Shown one piece after another: positions 1 to 6,596 of a DNA stretch of 15,358 nucleotides. The stretch's first letter is position 1. Every line of letters starts with the position of its first letter. The translations under genes were made by a program, and so were the position numbers. The DNA lies in contig JAUSLA010000043.1 in NCBI GenBank assembly GCA_030646565.1, positions 1 to 15,358 of the forward strand, in the 5' to 3' direction. The DNA comes from a bacterium (GTDB lineage Bacteria; Patescibacteriota; Minisyncoccia; Minisyncoccales; RBG-13-42-11). The notes under the pieces were generated by a model, which worked only from the letters and a program-made list of their open reading frames with translations, had not been told where the DNA came from and did not search any database.

Positions 1-1
1 T

Positions 2-16
2 TCCGCCAAAGGCGGA
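2..16. repeat. Short perfect hairpin with 3-nt loop
   Basis: Six-base arms (TCCGCC / GGCGGA) surround an AAA loop. It is one of many short, perfect, 3-nt-loop hairpins in this window. No coding function is visible. Confidence 0.5.
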
Positions 17-26
17 TAAAGGGAAG

Positions 27-62
27 GGGAAGATGAAAACGCAGTTTTCATCGCCCTGTTTT
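27..62. terminator. Hairpin, possible terminator at the left edge
   Basis: GATGAAAAC (32-40) pairs perfectly with GTTTTCATC (44-52) around a GCA loop. Flanking GGGG and CCC extend the stem imperfectly, and a T-rich stretch follows on the plus strand. It may end a plus-strand gene lying left of the window, or be another dispersed palindrome. Confidence 0.4.
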
Positions 63-130
63 ATTATTAGTAATCATTCCTATTTAAATTTTATTACTAT
101 TAAGACAGGCTGTCAAATAGTAAATCTGTG

Positions 131-168
131 GAAAACAAAAACAAGGCGGACTTGCCCGTTTTTGTTTC
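131..168 (-). terminator. Rho-independent terminator of the GH5 gene
   Basis: AAACAAAAAC (133-142) pairs with GTTTTTGTTT (158-167) around a GC-containing inner stem (GGC/GCC). Read on the minus strand this is a hairpin running into a T-rich tail. It lies about 27 nt past the stop codon of the glycosidase gene. Confidence 0.65.
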
Positions 169-193
169 TTTAATATACCCTGTAGCCTAATTT

Positions 194-2950
194 CTACCTA
201 CTCAAAATCTCATTTATTTTCATTCTTGTCTTGGGTCCTACCAAACCAGCTCCCGGACTTAAAGCTGAAAGAACAATTTTGTATTTTATCTGGAATTTTA
301 TTACTGCTTGCCGGGTAAGCAAGCCATAATTGCCGGTAATCAAGCCCTGGGGGTAAATATCTGCTCCCTGACTCTTTAATAGGGTTTGGAGATATCTAAC
401 GTCTTGATTGTTTTTTAATCCAAGGTATAAGGGTTTTATAAATGTGTAAGCAGTTGGGATGTCGGGAACAAGGGGCTGGCTTGTCATTTTTGCCAATTCT
501 GTTTTTAATTGATTAGCTTTAACTAATAATTCAGCGATTTTAGCCAAGAGTTCATCGACGGTCATATCTTTAATTGGTTTTTGAGTAGAAGCGGGTGGAG
601 GGGTTTGAACAATCGAAACAATGTCAGCTTTGGGCAAAGCATTTACTGTCGCTCCTTCAGAATAATTAAGGACCCTGTCGTAAGCAAAGACCGAATAGTA
701 ATAAGTTGTTCCGTTGTTTAAGTTATTGTCAACGAAAGATGTCTGGTTTCCTTCAAAAACAATTCTTCCATCAAGAGGCGAAGTAGGGGCGGCGTTTTCT
801 TTTCTTACAACGACTGTTCTCACAAAATCAGAATCTGTTGGATTAGTCCAAGACAAAGCAATTTGGGAATCGCCGGCTTTTGCCAAAAGATTGGTAACAA
901 AACCGGGAGCGATAGTATCTATAACCGATGTTTGGGGAGATAAAGTGGTAGCAATGGCGATATTGGACAGGGCCGACCAATTCGGAACTTCATCTGCGAC
1001 TTTGATAGCAAAATAATATAGAGTTGAAGAAAAAAGACCAACAACAATATAACTTTCTGAACTGCTCGCTATTTTTGGAAGAGGCAAGCCTGAAACTTGA
1101 GCGGCTTGATTCCAGTTCGCATCGGTGATTAAAGCGGTTGAATATCTGGTGTCGTATTTACTTGCTGTTCCTTGGATATTGTCGTCTCCTGTGGCTGTCC
1201 ATGAAAGATTGGCTGATGTCTCTGTTTGGTCGGACGCAGTCAAATTGCTTATTTTAGCGGGAGCGGTTGTATCTGAAACAACCTCTGCCTGAGTGGTAAA
1301 GCTGTAATTAATTGAGATAGCTTGATTCTGCGACTGATCTCCGGAAACCACTCTAAAGTTATATATCGTGCTGGCAGAAAGATTCGTTAAATTCTGGGAG
1401 TGGGAAGTCATAATGTTAACGTCTTCTGTTGTCTGGTTTCCATAATTAGCGGTAAATCCATATTCAATCTTGGAAGTAGCCAATTCATCTGTTGTCCAGG
1501 TCACTGTTGCAGAATTGGTGGTGATGTTAGACATAAAGACAGAGGAGATGGTGGGAGGCTGGATATCTGATGGAGATAAAGTAGTAAAACTATCTGACCT
1601 GGAACATTGGGCCGAGGTGACACTGCAGTCATTGGGAGCGCAATTTTTCCAAGAGTGGGTCCAGGTAAAATTACCGGAAGCGACAGTATTGCAGGTTTTA
1701 CTTCCCCAAAAACCTCCGCTGCAATCAACGCCGCCTGACCAGTTATCACTAAAATAAGTTGAACCTTGGTTTCCACTCACATTAAATGTAACCGAACTTC
1801 CGACATCTGCCGGGTTGGGAGAAATGCTCATTTGGACCTGAGACTGGTCACAGGAAGGAGCGGCGTTAAAGGTGTATGATTTAAAAAGTGTGAAAAGGGT
1901 ATTGTAATCTGTGTGCCAAATGGTATCCATACCGCTATCTCTGTCTCCATTGCCGTTGTCTGCCAATCCTTGAGCAAGAAAACCCCATTGAAGAAAGGCT
2001 GTTGCGCCTTGGGCTTTCCAAAAATCTAACTCACTTTTCATTGCTCCCGAACGGTCGCCGGTTCCGGAATAACCAATTTCTTCAATAACAGCTTTCTTTC
2101 CATTTGCTATTGCCCAAATGACGTCGGCTAATCCTCCATGGTCCCCATTGTAGGTATGGACAGTGATAATATCTATATTGTTTAAGGATGGATAAAGTTG
2201 GCCGGGGGTTAAAGCGGTATGAGCAGAATTTAGCATCCCTGTCGCAATTTTGTGAACAGAGTCAATACTTTTAATGGTATTGGTTACGTCTTTCATAAAG
2301 TTAATAAAAGTTTGAGGGGAGCTGTCATCTTTCAGTTCATTACCCGGCTCCCAAGCATAGACATTGGAATGGTTTTTATTCGCAGAGACAACCGTTTTCA
2401 CAAAAGACAGATAACGATCTTTATAGCCGGTATCAAAAAATGTATGGCCAAGCAGGGGAATTCCATTGTAGCTGCCCGTGTAATACTGATCGGTTCCTTG
2501 GGGATTGAACCCGCTTCCATAAAAATCTATAAAACTGATAATCGCTGAAATATTATAGACAGCTGCTTTGGTTAGGAAAACATCCAACCTATTGGCTGCT
2601 TCAGTGTCAGATATTTTATTATTGGCCACAAAAACCCGGACAATAGCGCCGTTCATTTTTTGGATCTCGGAAAGGTCGGCCTCAACGCTTGCGGATTGAG
2701 AGTAAGGAAGAATATCGTTGTAGCCATAATGAGTAATGCCGGTGACGTTAAAGCCAATTTCGGGCTGGGAAGAAGAGGTCTGTTGGGCATATGAGAAGGA
2801 TTTGAAAAATAGCAAACTGAATAATCTGTCTTTAAAAGGGGTAAAACTACTTACTGCTAAAAATGCCACTGCGCTTATGACAGAAATTAATAATAAGACA
2901 GGTATAATACCTGTTTTATTTGCGTGGTCTAGCGTGTTTTTATAATACAT
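194..2950 (-). CDS. Secreted GH5-like glycoside hydrolase with FnIII and peptidoglycan-binding domains
   Basis: This 918-aa protein is probably an exported polysaccharide-cleaving enzyme held at the cell surface. Residues 14-36 form a hydrophobic signal/anchor segment. Residues ~62-360 look like a GH5 (mannanase/cellulase) TIM barrel: WEPGNE ends in the likely acid/base E205, HTY gives H265, VIEEIG gives the nucleophile (E291 by analogy with the family EFG motif), and W322 sits where the family has its sugar-stacking Trp. A Cys-rich Ig/PKD-like region (~366-457) follows, then three FnIII-like domains (~464-554, 559-668, 678-773), a Leu-rich helix (~794-823) and a peptidoglycan-binding domain (~835-917). 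The ATG at 2950 is favoured because it precedes the membrane segment and sits 8 nt after a TATAAT box, so the mRNA should be leaderless. Substrate is unknown. The gene stands alone with its own promoter and terminator. Confidence 0.85.
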   Translation of the reverse strand: MYYKNTLDHANKTGIIPVLLLISVISAVAFLAVSSFTPFKDRLFSLLFFKSFSYAQQTSSSQPEIGFNVTGITHYGYNDILPYSQSASVEADLSEIQKMNGAIVRVFVANNKISDTEAANRLDVFLTKAAVYNISAIISFIDFYGSGFNPQGTDQYYTGSYNGIPLLGHTFFDTGYKDRYLSFVKTVVSANKNHSNVYAWEPGNELKDDSSPQTFINFMKDVTNTIKSIDSVHKIATGMLNSAHTALTPGQLYPSLNNIDIITVHTYNGDHGGLADVIWAIANGKKAVIEEIGYSGTGDRSGAMKSELDFWKAQGATAFLQWGFLAQGLADNGNGDRDSGMDTIWHTDYNTLFTLFKSYTFNAAPSCDQSQVQMSISPNPADVGSSVTFNVSGNQGSTYFSDNWSGGVDCSGGFWGSKTCNTVASGNFTWTHSWKNCAPNDCSVTSAQCSRSDSFTTLSPSDIQPPTISSVFMSNITTNSATVTWTTDELATSKIEYGFTANYGNQTTEDVNIMTSHSQNLTNLSASTIYNFRVVSGDQSQNQAISINYSFTTQAEVVSDTTAPAKISNLTASDQTETSANLSWTATGDDNIQGTASKYDTRYSTALITDANWNQAAQVSGLPLPKIASSSESYIVVGLFSSTLYYFAIKVADEVPNWSALSNIAIATTLSPQTSVIDTIAPGFVTNLLAKAGDSQIALSWTNPTDSDFVRTVVVRKENAAPTSPLDGRIVFEGNQTSFVDNNLNNGTTYYYSVFAYDRVLNYSEGATVNALPKADIVSIVQTPPPASTQKPIKDMTVDELLAKIAELLVKANQLKTELAKMTSQPLVPDIPTAYTFIKPLYLGLKNNQDVRYLQTLLKSQGADIYPQGLITGNYGLLTRQAVIKFQIKYKIVLSALSPGAGLVGPKTRMKINEILSR

Positions 2951-2958
2951 CTAAATAT

Positions 2959-2988
2959 ATTATAGCCATACTGGATTACCTCTTGCAA
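2959..2988 (-). promoter_or_regulatory. Promoter of the GH5 gene (leaderless start)
   Basis: Minus strand: -35 TTGCAA (2983-2988), an 18-nt spacer and -10 TATAAT (2959-2964). Only 8 nt separate the -10 box from the ATG and there is no Shine-Dalgarno, so transcription should begin at or next to the start codon. Confidence 0.7.
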
Positions 2989-3022
2989 GTATGTCCGGTA
3001 ATGCATACGCATATATACCGAA

Positions 3023-3102
3023 ACTACGACCATGCTGCGCCCGAGCCGTAGTCAAAGAGAACTTCGTTCTCTTTTCCACCTGCGCTTTCGCTATGCGAAA
3101 GC
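3023..3102. repeat. Three consecutive hairpins in the GH5 / zinc-ribbon gap
   Basis: ACTACG/CGTAGT (3023-3028 / 3047-3052) is followed by AAAGAGAAC/GTTCTCTTT with a TTC loop (3054-3074), then GCTTTCGC/GCGAAAGC with a TAT loop (3084-3102). The last two are perfect. They sit between divergent promoters, and no ORF explains them. They resemble palindromes seen elsewhere in the window. Confidence 0.6.
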
Positions 3103-3108
3103 TGGTCA

Positions 3109-3136
3109 TTGACTTCTTAAAGACAAAGAGTATAAT
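3109..3136 (+). promoter_or_regulatory. Promoter of the zinc-ribbon gene
   Basis: TTGACT (3109-3114), a 16-nt spacer and TATAAT (3131-3136) form a strong sigma-70-type promoter on the plus strand. The start would be near 3143, leaving a ~170-nt leader before the ATG at 3313. That is unusually long for this window. Confidence 0.75.
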
Positions 3137-3300
3137 GACCTTAGACGAATAAGTCGAGTATCTTAAGCAAGTCTTTGGTTTCAGAAAAAAATTATAAGGC
3201 CCATATTAAGTAGGACGGCTTAGAGTCATCGTTCGGCAAACCAAGGGATACGCCTTGAGTTGCGCTGAAAGGTCAAAAAAGGTCGTTTTTACTTAAAACA
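3137..3300 (+). ncRNA. Candidate structured leader or small RNA upstream of the zinc-ribbon gene
   Basis: The segment after the promoter has no plus-strand ORF. It contains nested complementary segments: TGACCTT (3136-3142) with AAGGTCA (3269-3275), GTATC (3158-3162) with GATAC (3247-3251), and TTGGTTT (3175-3181) with AAACCAA (3238-3244). The outermost arm overlaps the expected start site, so it may not be in the transcript. No known RNA family (tmRNA, SRP, RNase P, 6S) was recognised. It could be a 5' leader controlling the zinc-ribbon gene, a separate small RNA, or chance pairing. Confidence 0.3.
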
Positions 3301-3312
3301 AAATAATCGTAT

Positions 3313-3501
3313 ATGGCCTTCGGAAAATTCAATGACCGCCCAAGGAGAGATTTTGCTCCTCGGGAAACAGTCAAGGGAAACTGGAAGTGTTCTGAGTGTG
3401 GAAAAGAAATCACCGAACTTCCGTTTCAACCAGCAGCAGACAGACCAATCTATTGCAGAGATTGCTGGGCGCAGAAAAGACCTCCAAGATTTGAAAGATA
3501 G
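3313..3501 (+). CDS. CxxC...CxxC zinc-ribbon small protein
   Basis: A 62-aa basic protein with CSEC (C26, C29) and CRDC (C48, C51), an 18-residue spacing that forms a single zinc ribbon. It matches the small 'CxxC-x17-CxxC' proteins common in Patescibacteria; their function is not established, and nucleic-acid binding is the usual guess. The Arg/Lys/Pro-rich tails fit that guess. It is the only convincing plus-strand gene. It has its own strong promoter and a textbook terminator 13 nt after the stop. No Shine-Dalgarno precedes the ATG, although the leader is long enough for one. Confidence 0.8.
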   Translation: MAFGKFNDRPRRDFAPRETVKGNWKCSECGKEITELPFQPAADRPIYCRDCWAQKRPPRFER

Positions 3502-3514
3502 ATAAAAACAAAAT

Positions 3515-3538
3515 CCCGCCCTCTCGGGCGGGTTTTTT
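3515..3538 (+). terminator. Strong Rho-independent terminator of the zinc-ribbon gene
   Basis: CCCGCCC (3515-3521) pairs with GGGCGGG (3526-3532) around a 4-nt loop and is followed by six T (3533-3538). The opposite strand also has a T-rich exit, so it may work in both directions against the convergent minus-strand transcripts. Confidence 0.92.
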
Positions 3539-3665
3539 GTTTGTCCTGCGTTAAAAATAATACCCTTACAACCCTTTCTTACCTCGCCCGTTTTTAATTC
3601 CGCAAAAACCTCTTCAACGCTTTTTGCGGCATACTCTGAAAATCCCATAAAAATAATCTTACTCC

Positions 3666-3712
3666 ATTCTATCAAAAAACCGCTTCGACAAAAAGGCGAT
3701 TTTGGTTTATAG
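3666..3712. repeat. Palindromic terminator/promoter module, copy A
   Basis: Outer arms CTATCAAAA and TTTTGGTTTATAG flank a weak CGC/GCG core. On the minus strand the core is followed by TTTTTT and then TGATAGAAT, an extended -10 box. It shares a 15-nt arm (CTAYCAAAAAACCGC) and GGCGATTT with the copy at 12077-12118. It lies downstream of the ABC gene and could act as a weak terminator. Confidence 0.5.
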
Positions 3713-3715
3713 AGC

Positions 3716-3778
3716 ATTAACTTATCAAAGTTTCCTTAAACCTCTCTCTTGCTAATATTTTTTCCACTACCGAAATTT
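3716..3778 (-). pseudogene. 3' remnant of a UMP kinase-like gene
   Basis: On the minus strand, starting right at the end of the ABC transporter gene, a frame reads VEKILARERFKETLIS and then stops. This matches the C-terminus of the intact UMP kinase at 5601-6383 (FKKILAGKKFKGTLIS). At DNA level 3716-3763 and 5600-5647 agree at about 42 of 48 positions, including the stop codon and the bases after it. It is too short to function and has no start codon. Either the ABC gene was inserted with a copied kinase tail, or a tandem kinase copy was replaced. Confidence 0.65.
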
Positions 3779-5578
3779 TTATGGTTTTTTGGGAAGAAAG
3801 CCGCCAGCTTGAATATTCCAAAATTTAGCATATAGACTGCTATTTTTTCTGATTAACTCCTCGTGGGTGCCTTCTTCAAAAACTGAACCATTTTTTATAA
3901 CCACAATTCTATTCATCTTTCTAATCGTCGACAAGCGATGAGCAATAACAATAACCGTTTTGTCTTTCATAAGAACATCGAGAGCATTTTGGATTAAACC
4001 TTCAGAATGCGAATCAAGACTGGATGTAGCTTCGTCTAAAATTAATATCGGAGAATTTTTAAGAATAGCTCGGGCGATGGCAACGCGCTGCCGTTCTCCG
4101 CCGGAAAGTTTAATCCCTCGATCGCCCACATGGGTTTCATATTTATAAGGCAGATCTTTGACAAACTCTTCGCAATGGGCAAGGCGCGATGCCAAAATAA
4201 CCTCTTTGTCTGTGGCAGACGGTTTGCCATATCTTATATTTTCCATAATAGTCCGATGAAAAAGCAGGGGGTCTTGCGGCACAAGGCTTATGTTTTTCCT
4301 TAAGCTTTCTAATGTCACACAATGGATATCCTGCCCGTTAATAGTAATCTTGCCGCTTGTTAAATCATAAAAACGCAGCATTAATCTGATAAACGTTGTC
4401 TTCCCGGCTCCCGAAGGGCCGACAATAGCCACCTTTTCCCCGGAATTTATTTTTAGATTTATTTTTTTGAGCACCTGTCTGGTATTATTGAAAGAAAAAA
4501 TCACGTCTTTAAAAATTATTTCGCTCGAGGACATATCAAGAGGTTTTGCAAGCGGCGTATCTTTAATTTCATATGGAAGTTTCATAATTTCTACCATTTC
4601 TTTTGTATCGGCATAACTTTCGTAAAAATCGCGAATAATGCGGCTAAAACCCCATAACCTAGAACCAAGCCCTATGATATATAGTTGGATAAGCACGAAG
4701 GTGCCAAGCGTTACTATCCCCTGCTCCCAATAATGAATAGCAAAGTAAAAAATAAAAAATTCTATCAACACAATAAGCGCGGCTTGAATGGCATCAAGTC
4801 CGGCGTTGGTGTTCCAATTTGAAAGCATTATTTTTGCCTGGTCCTCTGTAACTTTTTTAAACCTGCCCGATTCTTCTTTATGGCGCCAGAAAACATCTAT
4901 GTTATTTTGATTGGCAATGGCATCAGAAAGCGTTGCAGTTGTGTACGAATCTGCCTCCGCCATTTTAATGCTGTATTTCAATCTCCAAACTGAATAAAAA
5001 TAATTTACAGTTAAATACAAAATTGTCCAGCTAATAATTAAAATGGAGAGAGCCGGCCTAATCGTCCATGTAATAATAGTGATTCCGACAATACGAACCG
5101 TAAGGGCTAAGAGATCCCAAGTAATACGATCTGTAATGCGCTCAAACGCTCTCGCATAGCGGCCGATTCGTTGAACTAATGCCCCTGTAAAGTTATTAGC
5201 GAAAAAACTATATGAGTGATAAGTAAGATGGTCATAGGCTTGCTGTCTTAATCCAGCCATTGTTTTAGCTTGAAAATAACTGGTGGCAAACTCTCCGATA
5301 CGCCAACATACCCAAGCACAACCGCTTAAAATCAAAATAACAAAAATAGTGCTAAAAAGTTGAGGGGCAATAATCTCCTTACCCTGCTCCAAAGAAAGTA
5401 TGTCAAAAAATTGTTTGTAATAAATTGGGACGATAATCTCAAAAGTACTGGCCGCAATAACCCCAGATATAATCAAAAATAGTGAAATCCAATATTTTCG
5501 CATTACTTGCCACAAGAAAAAAAACACGTCTGCAATATGCACTTCGGGATAAATAATGTTAGATTTTTTAGACTTCAT
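3779..5578 (-). CDS. ABC exporter half-transporter (fused membrane and ATPase domains)
   Basis: An ABC-B-type exporter that should work as a homodimer, using ATP to move a substrate out across the membrane. The longest ORF (605 aa, residues numbered from it) begins at a TTG at 5596; the ATG at 5578 (Met7) is the better start. Residues ~20-340 are the six-helix membrane domain. The ATPase domain carries Walker A GPSGAGKT (393-400), Q-loop Q441, signature LSGGERQ (497-503), Walker B ILILDEA with E522, D-loop SSLD and switch H553, so it looks fully active. The substrate (lipid, peptide or drug) cannot be told from sequence. It begins 22 nt after the UMP kinase stop and is probably co-transcribed. 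It is flanked on both sides by the kinase-tail repeat. No Shine-Dalgarno is visible. Confidence 0.9.
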   Translation of the reverse strand: MKSKKSNIIYPEVHIADVFFFLWQVMRKYWISLFLIISGVIAASTFEIIVPIYYKQFFDILSLEQGKEIIAPQLFSTIFVILILSGCAWVCWRIGEFATSYFQAKTMAGLRQQAYDHLTYHSYSFFANNFTGALVQRIGRYARAFERITDRITWDLLALTVRIVGITIITWTIRPALSILIISWTILYLTVNYFYSVWRLKYSIKMAEADSYTTATLSDAIANQNNIDVFWRHKEESGRFKKVTEDQAKIMLSNWNTNAGLDAIQAALIVLIEFFIFYFAIHYWEQGIVTLGTFVLIQLYIIGLGSRLWGFSRIIRDFYESYADTKEMVEIMKLPYEIKDTPLAKPLDMSSSEIIFKDVIFSFNNTRQVLKKINLKINSGEKVAIVGPSGAGKTTFIRLMLRFYDLTSGKITINGQDIHCVTLESLRKNISLVPQDPLLFHRTIMENIRYGKPSATDKEVILASRLAHCEEFVKDLPYKYETHVGDRGIKLSGGERQRVAIARAILKNSPILILDEATSSLDSHSEGLIQNALDVLMKDKTVIVIAHRLSTIRKMNRIVVIKNGSVFEEGTHEELIRKNSSLYAKFWNIQAGGFLPKKP

Positions 5579-5599
5579 GAAATTAATCTGCACCAATTA

Positions 5600-5647
5600 A
5601 TTAACTTATCAAAGTTCCCTTAAACTTTTTTCCGGCTAATATTTTTT
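5600..5647. repeat. 48-bp direct repeat flanking the ABC gene (copy at the UMP kinase 3' end)
   Basis: This segment is the last ~48 bp of the UMP kinase gene plus its stop. It recurs in the same orientation at 3716-3763, on the other side of the ABC transporter, with about 42/48 identity. Two blocks are near-perfect: a 13-bp block, and a 25-bp block with one mismatch. Confidence 0.75.
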
Positions 5648-6383
5648 TAAAATTTTCCAAGTCCTCGCCAAAGGCAACGATAGCCTGTATTTTATTTCTT
5701 TTTGCCAGTCTGGCCGCTATAGGGTCTATAGGGGCGGAAAGACCGGGCCGCCATTTTCGGGGAATCAGTTTGAAATAATCTCTCCAAGAAATATTTTCGA
5801 GAGGTTTTGCCTTGGAATTTTTCTCAAAAACCCGAGTCCCGTGAGGCAAAGAACGAAGTTCTTTTTCACTCTTCGCTTCGCTTGAGTACGGGACGAAGGG
5901 TGAAGAAGAGTGAAGCTCTTCGACATTATCAGCGTAAACATAAGCGGGTTTTCCTAAATTAATAATTTTATCAACCTTAAAATCCGCGGCAATCTGAACG
6001 CTTATAAAATCAGTTGACCAGCCCGGCTTCCATCCGCAACCTATTATAACAGGATATTCGCCAAACTTCTTGATTTTAAAACGCCTGTCAAAAATAACAG
6101 GATTAGCCATTTTATTAAAAACAGCCTTTAGTAAAAGGCTATTAAGTTCAGTGGCTTTAATGCCGATCCAGTCTTTTTCTTCATTTGATGATTTTGAAAT
6201 TTCAGAAAGAGCTTTTTGATACTTCCGGCTGGTTTTTCCTCCGCCGATAACAATAAAAAACTTCCGTCCCTTCTTAACTTCTTCTTTTATGATTTTAGAA
6301 AACCTCTTTAGAAAAGAGGTATTGATTTCTTCCGGAACCGCAACGGATCCTCCAAGAGATATGACAAATATTTTTTCCTGCAT
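5601..6383 (-). CDS. pyrH: UMP kinase-like amino acid kinase (archaeal-type PyrH)
   Basis: Probably converts UMP and ATP to UDP and ADP in pyrimidine nucleotide synthesis. The 260-aa protein shows the amino-acid-kinase fold: ISLGGS (8-13) and VIGGGK (45-50) for phosphate binding, GIKATELNS (74-82), STDFISVQIAADF (123-135), and a C-terminal WRPGLSAPIDPIAARLAKR (211-229). Order and spacing fit the archaeal-type UMP kinase better than the E. coli-like form. Residues ~155-184 are an extra ~30-residue Ser/Glu-rich stretch where relatives have a short loop; its DNA (5832-5921) is a dense palindrome cluster, so it looks like an in-frame insertion. The ATG at 6383 starts just before the first motif. 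The promoter lies ~50 nt upstream, with a two-codon ORF between. Another AAK-family kinase is possible but less likely. Confidence 0.8.
   Translation of the reverse strand: MQEKIFVISLGGSVAVPEEINTSFLKRFSKIIKEEVKKGRKFFIVIGGGKTSRKYQKALSEISKSSNEEKDWIGIKATELNSLLLKAVFNKMANPVIFDRRFKIKKFGEYPVIIGCGWKPGWSTDFISVQIAADFKVDKIINLGKPAYVYADNVEELHSSSPFVPYSSEAKSEKELRSLPHGTRVFEKNSKAKPLENISWRDYFKLIPRKWRPGLSAPIDPIAARLAKRNKIQAIVAFGEDLENFKKILAGKKFKGTLIS
5832..5921. repeat. In-frame palindromic insertion inside the UMP kinase gene
   Basis: This ~90-bp segment contains several perfect inverted repeats: GTCCCGT (5836-5842) with ACGGGAC (5888-5894), AAAGAAC/GTTCTTT with a GAA loop (5848-5864), TTCACTCTTC (5865-5874) with GAAGAGTGAA (5905-5914), and a competing GAAGAG/CTCTTC (5905-5921). 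Some pairings cross, so they cannot all form at once. It encodes the extra stretch at kinase residues 155-184 without breaking the frame. Confidence 0.65.
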
Positions 6384-6417
6384 ACTTTTTCCGAATTATG
6401 TTTTATTTATTTTTTAC

Positions 6418-6426
6418 TTAAAACAT
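6418..6426 (-). other. Two-codon upstream ORF before UMP kinase
   Basis: ATG TTT TAA lies exactly 6 nt after the -10 box of the UMP kinase promoter. That is the spacing at which the leaderless genes of this window place their ATG. It could be a regulatory start-stop element or chance in an AT-rich leader. Confidence 0.25.
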
Positions 6427-6432
6427 TGATTT

Positions 6433-6441
6433 ATTTTACCA
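6433..6441 (-). promoter_or_regulatory. Extended -10 promoter of the UMP kinase / ABC operon
   Basis: Minus strand TGGTAAAAT preceded by TTTT; no good -35 is visible. The same TTTGGTAAAAT-like string precedes other genes here. The kinase ATG is ~50 nt downstream. Confidence 0.5.
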
Positions 6442-6477
6442 AAAACCGCCCGCCTTCGCAATGTTTCGACGGGTAAA
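6435..6477. repeat. Palindromic terminator/promoter module, copy C, with embedded CCCGCC repeat
   Basis: TTTACC (6435-6440) and GGTAAA (6472-6477) form outer arms. Inside is a GC-rich repeat (6449-6473; CCCG...CGGG arms) that matches, in inverse orientation, the repeat at 12806-12832. The minus-strand arm carries the TGGTAAAAT promoter box of the UMP kinase. Confidence 0.5.
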
Positions 6478-6540
6478 CCTTCCTAGCGATTTTTCGCTCC
6501 GCAGACTGAAATCCATTCAAACCTGTTTGATGAAAAAATA

Positions 6541-6572
6541 AAAAAGCGGATATTGGATGTTGCCTCACCGCT
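6541..6572 (-). terminator. Terminator of the 149-aa gene
   Basis: AGCGG (6545-6549) pairs with CCGCT (6568-6572), and on the minus strand a T-rich run (TTTTTTATTTTTT) follows. It starts about 25 nt past the gene's stop. The stem is short and the loop long, so strength is moderate. Confidence 0.6.
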
Positions 6573-6596
6573 ATTTAGATTCGTATTTATCTTTAA

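Noticed and set aside
3137..3300. Known RNA families (tmRNA, SRP RNA, RNase P, 6S) for the leader
   Set aside because: None of the signature motifs of these RNAs are present, so it is kept only as an unnamed candidate.
3289..3717. Minus-strand ORF of 142 codons as a whole
   Set aside because: Its C-terminal two thirds are antisense to the zinc-ribbon gene and its terminator, and its first part crosses the palindromic module at 3666-3712.
5579..5596. TTG start for the ABC transporter
   Set aside because: The extra six residues add no domain and there is no ribosome site; the ATG at 5578 is simpler, though not proven.
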